The notes below the pieces were generated by a model. The model did no database searches and was not told the DNA's origin. It saw nothing but the letters and a program-made list of their open reading frames with translations. Of a stretch of DNA of 7,465 nt, positions 1 to 5,861 are shown piece by piece (position 1 is the first letter of the stretch; every line of letters begins with the position of its first letter). This DNA comes from Bdellovibrionales bacterium (lineage in GTDB: Bacteria; Bdellovibrionota; Bdellovibrionia; Bdellovibrionales; UBA1609): contig JAPKGD010000078.1 in the NCBI GenBank assembly GCA_026648125.1, forward strand, positions 1-7,465, written 5' to 3'. The position numbers were made by a program, and so were the translations under genes.

Positions 1-2
1 GT

Positions 3-164
3 GTAGGGGTGAGTGAATACCCAAGCCTTTGTCGCGACGGTGACGACTTGTTCAATACGGCCGATGATGCTTTATGGCAGGTAAAGAATAAAGTTTGTAA
101 CAAGGTGTGTTTGGCCGCATCTATACCAGGTTTTGTGCCTGATTTTTTAGTGGGTACAAACTAG
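3..164 (+). CDS. C-terminal end of a GGDEF-domain protein (5' part outside window)
   Basis: Frame 3 is open from the left edge to a TAG at 162-164, giving 53 codons. The peptide begins VGVSEYPS and continues GDDLFNTADDALWQVKN. This matches the end of GGDEF (diguanylate cyclase) domains, where a GVAxYP-type strand is followed by a helix of the form LLxxADxALYxAKxxGRNRV. The active-site GG(D/E)EF loop lies outside the window, so activity in making c-di-GMP cannot be judged. The last helix departs from consensus: W replaces the usual Tyr in ALY, V replaces Ala before Lys, and KVCNKV stands where GRNRV is usual. A short tail of about 14 residues containing IPGFVPDF follows. The stop lies 13 bases before the alr start, so co-transcription with alr is plausible. 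Family assignment is good despite the short length; enzyme versus degenerate receptor is open. Confidence 0.72.
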   Translation, partial: VGVSEYPSLCRDGDDLFNTADDALWQVKNKVCNKVCLAASIPGFVPDFLVGTN

Positions 165-166
165 TC

Positions 167-170
167 GGAG
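167..170 (+). promoter_or_regulatory. Shine-Dalgarno for alr
   Basis: GGAG lies 7 bases before the GTG at 178. It supports that GTG as the alr start, since no ATG is available nearby and the translated N-terminus matches the usual beginning of alanine racemases. It lies in the 13-base gap after the preceding stop codon. Confidence 0.6.
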
Positions 171-177
171 ACCTCTT

Positions 178-1296
178 GTGGAAAGATATCGGCCCACGTT
201 TGCAGAGATCGATCTTGCGGCTCTCAAACATAATTTAAAGGCTTTAAAGGGCGCCGCGGGTGGTCCATCGCAATGGATTTGCCCGATGGTTAAGGGCAAT
301 GCTTATGGGCATGGAGCCACACAAGTCTCTCGCCAGCTGGTCAAAGAAGGTGTCGATGCAATTGGCGTCGCATTGATCGAGGAGGGGATCACCCTAAGGG
401 AGGCCGGCGTCACTGGCCCCATTTTAGTATTTGGTTGGTTTTCAGAAGAATCGGCGAGGGCATGCGTCAGCCACTCACTTACTCCCGTAATCAGTCGCAT
501 CGAAGATCTTCGTGCTTTTAAAAAAGGAGTTCATGCGCCTTACAGCATTCATCTCAAATTCAATACCGGCATGAACCGATTGGGAATCGACAAACACCAG
601 TTTGGTTCGCTGAGAAGTTTATTGGCTGAGGCCAAGCAACTTAAAGTTGAAGGTTTGTGTAGCCACCTTGCACAGGGTGAGGATTGGGGCGACGAAAATG
701 GATTTTCCCACGGCCAGGCCGCAGCACTTAAAAGTATTGCGGCCGAATTTTCAGATATTCGTGTCCTTCACCTGCTTAACAGCGCGGCGCTTTTGACCGG
801 TGCTGTGCCGAAGGGTTTCGGTGTACGACCGGGGATTGCTCTTTATGGAGCCGGAGAGCTGAGAGAAAGACTCGGACTAAGGCCCGTTATGCATTTGCAT
901 TCGGCCATAGGAACAGTTCACCATCTAAAAAAAGGGGACGGGGTTTCTTATAATTTTCGCTGGCGCACTCAACGCGATGCATTAGTGGGCGTGGTTCCAA
1001 TCGGTTATGCGGATGGGTACATGCGAATTTTGACTAATCGCGGCTTTAGTTTGCTGCGCGGTGAAAGGGTTCCGCTGGTCGGGACCGTCTGCATGGACTA
1101 TATCATGCTCGATTTAACAGATGTGGTAATGAAGACTGGCCCAGTGACAGAGGGCGAGCTTGTAACCCTTTTTGGTGAGCAGGGGGTAAGTCGATTGCCT
1201 GCCGATGAAGTTGCGGAACTCGCAGAAACGATACCGTATGAAATCTTCACGGCGGTGAGCAATCGAGTTCCTCGAATTTACAAGAACGGTGAATGA
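178..1296 (+). CDS. alr: Alanine racemase (PLP-dependent)
   Basis: Interconverts L- and D-alanine in the cytoplasm, supplying D-Ala for peptidoglycan stem peptides. The 372-residue length is normal for the family. The N-terminal TIM-barrel domain carries the PLP-binding lysine K39 in VKGNAYGHG (the usual form is VKADAYGHG). K127 and R134 lie in KFNTGMNRLG, where the corresponding Lys is carbamylated in characterised enzymes. R217 lies in the VRPGIALYG motif that contacts the PLP ring. The C-terminal beta domain carries the catalytic Tyr, Y258, in VSYN (usually VSYG), then GYADGY, and the substrate-side CMD motif at 305-307. All catalytic residues are therefore present. The start is a GTG with GGAG 7 bases upstream. 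Its TGA stop overlaps the mlaE start in ATGA. No promoter of its own is evident; it probably shares a transcript with the genes on both sides. Confidence 0.96.
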   Translation: MERYRPTFAEIDLAALKHNLKALKGAAGGPSQWICPMVKGNAYGHGATQVSRQLVKEGVDAIGVALIEEGITLREAGVTGPILVFGWFSEESARACVSHSLTPVISRIEDLRAFKKGVHAPYSIHLKFNTGMNRLGIDKHQFGSLRSLLAEAKQLKVEGLCSHLAQGEDWGDENGFSHGQAAALKSIAAEFSDIRVLHLLNSAALLTGAVPKGFGVRPGIALYGAGELRERLGLRPVMHLHSAIGTVHHLKKGDGVSYNFRWRTQRDALVGVVPIGYADGYMRILTNRGFSLLRGERVPLVGTVCMDYIMLDLTDVVMKTGPVTEGELVTLFGEQGVSRLPADEVAELAETIPYEIFTAVSNRVPRIYKNGE

Positions 1297-2144
1297 CCAT
1301 GGTTCAGTGGTGGCTCCGGCACCGCCAAAAATTAAATACTTTCATTGATCGGGCACTTTTTGGCGTCATCGATCGGGCTTTGCGCTTTTTTTATGTGTCG
1401 GGCCAGGCGGTTATGTTTGCCAGCCAATCCTGTGGTCTTGTGGTCAAGCGTCCCTATCGCTTCGATGAAATCATTCGTCACATGGAGTTCATTGGCAATC
1501 GATCCATTTTAATTATTTGCTTAACGGGAGCATTCACAGGTCTCGCCTTGTCCTACCAAATTTACTTGGGCTTTAAGCTGGTCAACGCCACAAATTTGGT
1601 TGGGCCAACGGTCGCTTTGGGCATCACGCGAGAGTTAGGTCCTGTGTTGACGGGTCTGATCGTTGCGGCTCGAGCGGGAGGAGCAATGGCTGCCCGACTC
1701 GGAACGATGCGTGTATCCGAGCAAATTGATGCGCTTGAAGTGATGGGCGTCGATGCCCGTCAATATTTGGTGGCTCCAAGAATCTTTGCGGCATTTATCA
1801 CCATGCCTCTGCTTTGTGCGGTTTTTGATTTTATCGCAATGATGGGAGCAAGCCTCCTTTGCATCAAAGTTTTGGGTTTAGATGAGGCGGTCTTTTGGGA
1901 CAAGATTCAGCAGTGGATTGAACCTGGAGATATTAACCAGGGCATGCTGAAAGCCGCAGTATTTGGGCTTACATTTTCGGCGATTTGCACTCATCGCGGA
2001 TTTACAGCTAAGGGTGGTGCGAAGGGCGTGGGCGAGGCGACCAATGAAGGTGTCGTGAACAGCATGGTGTTGATCATTGTGGCCAATTATCTTCTGACCA
2101 ACCTCATTCGGGTTTTTTACACAGTATCGGGGATTAAGGGATGA
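1293..2144 (+). CDS. mlaE: MlaE-family ABC transporter permease (MCE-associated)
   Basis: Inner-membrane permease of an MCE lipid transporter, expected to form a dimer that links the MlaF ATPase to the MCE ring and moves phospholipids or similar lipids. It has 283 residues, slightly longer than E. coli MlaE (about 260) because of an N-terminal cytoplasmic or interfacial extension. The family signature is clear at about 113-154: RELGPVLTGLIVAARAGG, then ARLGTMRVSEQIDALEVMGV. Hydrophobic segments lie near 70-92, 103-126, 165-195, 219-235 and 254-276. An amphipathic N-terminal stretch carries IDRAL twice (18-22 and 26-30). The start ATG overlaps the alr stop by 4 bp; a second in-frame ATG at 1299 is an alternative start two codons later. 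There is only a weak ribosome site, consistent with coupling to alr translation. Confidence 0.95.
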   Translation: MTMVQWWLRHRQKLNTFIDRALFGVIDRALRFFYVSGQAVMFASQSCGLVVKRPYRFDEIIRHMEFIGNRSILIICLTGAFTGLALSYQIYLGFKLVNATNLVGPTVALGITRELGPVLTGLIVAARAGGAMAARLGTMRVSEQIDALEVMGVDARQYLVAPRIFAAFITMPLLCAVFDFIAMMGASLLCIKVLGLDEAVFWDKIQQWIEPGDINQGMLKAAVFGLTFSAICTHRGFTAKGGAKGVGEATNEGVVNSMVLIIVANYLLTNLIRVFYTVSGIKG

Positions 2145-2914
2145 GCGACGTTGAGTTAAACTCGGCGGCCATCGCCATTCGAAATTTAAGAAAGTCCTTT
2201 GATGGCAAAGATTTTGTCCTCGATGGAATGAATCTCGATATACCCAAAGGCAAAATTACAGTGGTTATTGGGTACTCTGGTACAGGTAAGAGTGTTTTGC
2301 TAAAGCACATTTTGGGTTTAATTCGACCTACGTCGGGGGTCGTGGAGGTTTTAGGCAAAGATCTCTGGTCTATGTCCCAGGATGAACTTAATTTTTTTAG
2401 ACGCAAGCTCGGTGTTTTATTTCAGTACGCTGCACTTTTTGACGATATGACAGCGTTAGAGAACGCATGCTTTCCGTTGCGGGAACATCGTAGGGACTTA
2501 AGTCCTGAGGAGATCATCGAGATTGCCATGCATAAGTTGAAGATATCGGGTCTAGATGAAAAGCACTACCACAAGCTCCCTGCCGAGCTCAGTGGAGGAA
2601 TGCGTAAGCGGGTAGGCTTAGCGCGGGCACTCGCGCTCGACCCTGACGTGATTTTGTACGATGAGCCAACGACAGGGCTTGATCCCATTCTTACTGAGAT
2701 GGTGGACAACCTCATCCATGAAACTCATCAGCGCCATCCAGGATCTACCTCTGTTGTCGTTTCTCACGATCTTTTTGCGGCATTTGCTCTGGGCGAACAC
2801 TTGGTCATGCTTGATAAAGGCAAAGTACTTCTTGCCGGGACCCCAGAGGACTTTAGAAATTCAGAAGTTCCCCTGGTGCAAAAATTCTTGTTAAAGGGGT
2901 TCAAAAAAGGATGA
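2141..2914 (+). CDS. mlaF: MlaF-family ABC transporter ATP-binding protein
   Basis: Cytoplasmic ATPase that powers the MlaE/MCE lipid transporter. The 257 residues contain a full nucleotide-binding domain: Walker A GYSGTGKS at 44-51, Q-loop Gln at 95 (LFQYAALFDDMT), ABC signature LSGGM at 150-154, Walker B VILYDEPTTGLDP at 170-182 with catalytic E175, and the H-loop His at 209 (VVSHD). The LFQ..ALFDDMT.LENA..PLREH stretch and the SGGMRKRVGLARA signature are typical of the MCE-linked MlaF branch rather than of general ABC importers. The Tyr at the second Walker A position is allowed by GxxGxGK(S/T) but is less usual. The start overlaps the mlaE stop (ATGA), and AAGGG lies immediately upstream. 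Confidence 0.96.
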   Translation: MSDVELNSAAIAIRNLRKSFDGKDFVLDGMNLDIPKGKITVVIGYSGTGKSVLLKHILGLIRPTSGVVEVLGKDLWSMSQDELNFFRRKLGVLFQYAALFDDMTALENACFPLREHRRDLSPEEIIEIAMHKLKISGLDEKHYHKLPAELSGGMRKRVGLARALALDPDVILYDEPTTGLDPILTEMVDNLIHETHQRHPGSTSVVVSHDLFAAFALGEHLVMLDKGKVLLAGTPEDFRNSEVPLVQKFLLKGFKKG

Positions 2915-4263
2915 ACCTCTTTCAAACCCCCGAATTCAAAGTTGGCCTTCTGGTGGTGGTAGTTTCAGCGCTTATCGGCGTGATGTCCGTCAAAGTGGCT
3001 GAGGGTCCTGGGTTATTGACGGGAGATCGGTCTTACTGGTTTGTGGTTCCTGATGCGGGCGGATTGGTTAAAAACAGCGCCGTAAAAATGGCCGGCATTA
3101 AAGTTGGTGTGATTGAAGACATTGTGCTTGAGGGTGGCAAAGCCAAAGTCATGGTTCGTCTTGAGGGTGACGCACGCATTACCAAGTCTACGAAGGTCGA
3201 ATTGAAATCAGATGGTATTTTAGGTGATAAACACGTTGAGCTTACGCCGGGCGCCCTCGATGAGGCCGTGCTCGATGAAGATGCGCAAATTTCAGAGATC
3301 GTCGACCGTGGAAATTTGTCGGATGTCGTAAAGGAAGTTTCGCGTATTGCAAAGTCACTAAATGAGCTCGCGCAGACGCTCAATTCTGCAACTCGTGGCG
3401 ACGGCGATAGTTCCACTCCGATTGGTCGAATCGTGTTGAACATCGAAAAGCTCAGTAAAGATTTGAGTGAAGTCACTAGTGATAACAAAGAAAAATTTAA
3501 TGAAATCGTTCAGCGTGTACACAATTTAACTAAAAACTTGGATACCTACGTTAATGATCAGACTTTGGCTCGGGTGGATCAAGCCGTTCGAAACATCGAA
3601 GAAATCACTGATAAAGTGAATCGCGGAGAAGGCACTTTGGGCCGGTTGATCAACGACGAGCAAACGGTGAAAGAACTGAACTCGGCAATTACCAACGTGA
3701 ATAAATTTTTGGGTGGCGCGGACAAACTGCAAACCTCGATCGATTTTCACTCCGAGTATCTTTCGGGTGTAGACTTAACAAAAAGTTACTTGGGCGTAAA
3801 AATTCAACCTGGATTAGACAGATACTATGAGATCGCAGTGATTGACGATCCGCGCGGAGTGGTTAGATCGGAGCGATCTGAGTCGACGCCGCTTGGGGGG
3901 GCCACTTCGACGATCGACACCACAACGACTTATAAGAATCGCGTTAAATTTACGGCGTTATTTGCCAAGAACTTCTATGATTTCACCATTAAGGGCGGAA
4001 TTATTGAGAATGCGGGCGGTATAGGCTTGGATTATCACCTGCTCGATAAAAAGCTCACTGCGTCCGCAGAATTCTTTCAGTTTAGCGATCTTTACATTCG
4101 CGCATTCCTTCGCTACAACTTCGTCAAAGGCGTCTACGTGATTGCAGGTGGCGATAATTTGGCGGAGGCCAATAACGACGTGTCTAGTGCCTTCTTTGGT
4201 GCCGGCATCTTCATCACGAATGACGACCTGAAGATGCTTGCTTCAAAGGTTTCATTTAGATGA
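2911..4263 (+). CDS. mlaD: MlaD-like MCE lipid transporter with long helical stalk and C-terminal beta domain
   Basis: Substrate-binding MCE component of the lipid transporter. It is predicted to be anchored in the inner membrane and to project into the periplasm as a hexameric ring. The 450 residues fall into four parts. A single N-terminal membrane span (about 11-27) follows a short cytoplasmic FQTPEFK. One MCE domain (about 40-114) carries AVKMAGIKVGVIEDI and ends in GDKHVELTPG. A long polar helical or coiled-coil region (about 135-275) contains GEGTLGRLINDE, a motif often seen in helical tails of MCE proteins. A C-terminal segment (about 277-450) is rich in alternating aromatic and hydrophobic strands, from IDFHSEYL through YLGVKIQPG, YYEIAVIDDPRG and AFLRYNF to the end at SFR. 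E. coli MlaD is about 183 residues, so the stalk and beta domain are extra. The start overlaps the mlaF stop (ATGA), with AAGGGG about 11 bases upstream. MCE identity is firm; an outer-membrane role for the tail is inference. Confidence 0.92.
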   Translation: MNLFQTPEFKVGLLVVVVSALIGVMSVKVAEGPGLLTGDRSYWFVVPDAGGLVKNSAVKMAGIKVGVIEDIVLEGGKAKVMVRLEGDARITKSTKVELKSDGILGDKHVELTPGALDEAVLDEDAQISEIVDRGNLSDVVKEVSRIAKSLNELAQTLNSATRGDGDSSTPIGRIVLNIEKLSKDLSEVTSDNKEKFNEIVQRVHNLTKNLDTYVNDQTLARVDQAVRNIEEITDKVNRGEGTLGRLINDEQTVKELNSAITNVNKFLGGADKLQTSIDFHSEYLSGVDLTKSYLGVKIQPGLDRYYEIAVIDDPRGVVRSERSESTPLGGATSTIDTTTTYKNRVKFTALFAKNFYDFTIKGGIIENAGGIGLDYHLLDKKLTASAEFFQFSDLYIRAFLRYNFVKGVYVIAGGDNLAEANNDVSSAFFGAGIFITNDDLKMLASKVSFR

Positions 4264-5786
4264 GTTCAAAAAAATTTCGTAATGCCCTGGTCAGCGTTTC
4301 AGACAAACGCGGCCTAGTTGAATTTTTAAAACCTCTCCAGGCTCAAGGTCTGAGAATCCTTTCGACGGGAGGGACGGCTCGTCATTTGCGGGAAAATGGT
4401 TTGGAAGTCGTCGACGTCTCTGAGCAGACGGGCTTTCCGGAAGTGATGGATGGCCGGGTTAAGACCTTGCACCCACGAATTCATATGGCCCTTTTAGCTC
4501 GTGGTGATGAGGCTGAAGATCTTGAAATTTTGAAGCGCGAAGGACTTGAACCCATCGATTTAGTTGTGGTGAATCTTTACCCTTTTGAGGGAGAACTGGC
4601 CAAAGGCGCCGGTGAGTCGGAACTCATCGAGTATATCGACATCGGTGGACCTTCACTTTTACGAGCGTCGGCGAAGAATTTTGAGCGCATCACTGTCGTC
4701 TGTGATCCTCAAGACTATGCTAAAGTGTCTGAAGTCGGGCCAAGTGACAGGGCCTGGCGACGCCAGCTGGCCAGTAAGGTTTTTTCTCATGTTTCCTCCT
4801 ACGATGCGATGATTGCATCATCATTGGGTGGTGATTGGATTGGTCCCCACTGGAGTTTGGGCGGAAGTTTTGTGCAAGAACTTCGCTATGGTGAAAATCC
4901 ACATCAGCGGGCGACATGGTATCGGCGGCGAGAGGCAAGATCAGGCCTTCACCAAGCTGAGATTCTTCAGGGTAAGGAGCTCTCGTTTAACAACCTTCTT
5001 GATCTCGATGCGGCCGTCTCTGCGGTTCAAGATTTTGAGGGGCCCGCAGCGGTGGCGGTGAAACACACGAATCCCTGTGGCGTTGCATCTCATGTGTCTG
5101 CAGAAGCAGCCATGACGCTCGCCTTGAAGGCGGATCCTGTCAGCGTATTTGGTGGCATTGTGGCGGTGAATTTTTCAATTTCTGATACGATGGCTGAGCA
5201 GTTGGGTGGCATTTTTTTAGAGTGCATCGTAGCTCCAGATTTTTCGCCCGAAGCGCGGCGGCTCTTACAGGGCAAAAAGAATCTGCGCCTCCTTAAGTGG
5301 CCCAATTTAGTACAAAGTAAGGATGAAACTCGACTTCGATCGATCTTGGGAGGTTTTTTGGTTCAGGATGCGGACCAGGCCGATCACTGGGATCCCGCAT
5401 GGACTGTGCTAGGACCACCACCTTCGGCAACCATTCGAGATGATTTACTTTTGGCATGGAAGGTCGTGACTCGACTAAAGAGCAACGCCATTGCTGTGGC
5501 GGGAGGGCATCGCTCTTTAGGTCTTGGGATGGGGCAGGTGAATCGCGTCGATGCGGTGGCTCAAGCTCTATCGCGCTGGCAGCAGTTTCACCCAGGGGAG
5601 AAGCATGCGGTTCTAGCGAGTGACGCATTTTTTCCGTTTCCAGATTCAATTGAGAAAATCGCTGCGGCCGGAATTCGTTACATAATTCAACCCGGGGGCT
5701 CGGTCCGCGATGAAGAGGTCAAGGCTGCGGCAAGGGATCACGGCATCACGATGGTCCTCACTGGTCGAAGACATTTTTCTCACTAA
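4260..5786 (+). CDS. purH: Bifunctional AICAR formyltransferase / IMP cyclohydrolase
   Basis: Catalyses the last two steps of de novo purine synthesis in the cytoplasm: formylation of AICAR by 10-formyl-THF, then ring closure to IMP. At 508 residues it is close to the usual 510-530. The N-terminal MGS-like cyclohydrolase domain (about 1-190) shows ALVSVSDKRG, LSTGGTARHL and the VMDGRVKTLHPRIH motif with K68 and H71. The transformylase domain shows LRYGENPHQ, GKELSFNNLLDLDAA, the catalytic K268-H269 pair in VKHTNPCG, DPVSVFGGIVA, LKSNAIAVA, and the C-terminal end ASDAFFPF, QPGGSVRD and TGRRHF. After HPRIH the sequence reads MALLAR, where GGLLAR is more usual. Its ATG overlaps the MCE gene's stop in ATGA, with AAAGG 10 bases upstream. 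It ends with TAA at 5784-5786. Both catalytic halves appear intact. Confidence 0.97.
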   Translation: MSSKKFRNALVSVSDKRGLVEFLKPLQAQGLRILSTGGTARHLRENGLEVVDVSEQTGFPEVMDGRVKTLHPRIHMALLARGDEAEDLEILKREGLEPIDLVVVNLYPFEGELAKGAGESELIEYIDIGGPSLLRASAKNFERITVVCDPQDYAKVSEVGPSDRAWRRQLASKVFSHVSSYDAMIASSLGGDWIGPHWSLGGSFVQELRYGENPHQRATWYRRREARSGLHQAEILQGKELSFNNLLDLDAAVSAVQDFEGPAAVAVKHTNPCGVASHVSAEAAMTLALKADPVSVFGGIVAVNFSISDTMAEQLGGIFLECIVAPDFSPEARRLLQGKKNLRLLKWPNLVQSKDETRLRSILGGFLVQDADQADHWDPAWTVLGPPPSATIRDDLLLAWKVVTRLKSNAIAVAGGHRSLGLGMGQVNRVDAVAQALSRWQQFHPGEKHAVLASDAFFPFPDSIEKIAAAGIRYIIQPGGSVRDEEVKAAARDHGITMVLTGRRHFSH

Positions 5787-5835
5787 GTCACCTGGCTATT
5801 GGTCGAGTTTAGATCGGTACGACTATGGATGACAG

Positions 5836-5855
5836 GTTCCAGATTTTCGTGGAAC
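5836..5855 (+). repeat. Short inverted repeat upstream of the TPR gene
   Basis: GTTCCA and TGGAAC form a perfect 6-bp inverted repeat with an 8-base loop. The right arm includes the GGA at 5851-5853 that is the best Shine-Dalgarno candidate for the start at 5862. It could fold as a small hairpin hiding the ribosome site, but a repeat this short can arise by chance. If translation instead starts at the in-frame ATG at 5829, the repeat is coding sequence. Confidence 0.3.
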
Positions 5856-5861
5856 ATCATA

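Noticed and set aside
127..148. Terminator-like CAGG/CCTG stem followed by six T
   Set aside because: The stem is only 4 bp with a 7-base loop, and it lies inside the coding end of the GGDEF gene before its stop codon.
3033..3488. 151-codon open frame on the minus strand inside the MCE gene
   Set aside because: The predicted peptide is Ser/Thr/Pro-rich low-complexity sequence with no recognisable domain, fully antisense to a well-supported gene.
5293..5649. 118-codon open frame on the minus strand inside purH
   Set aside because: It is antisense to conserved transformylase coding sequence and has no recognisable motif.
5797..5830. Possible sigma-70 promoter (TTGGTC ... TATGGAT) before the TPR gene
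   Set aside because: Both boxes match consensus poorly; nothing else supports a start site there.
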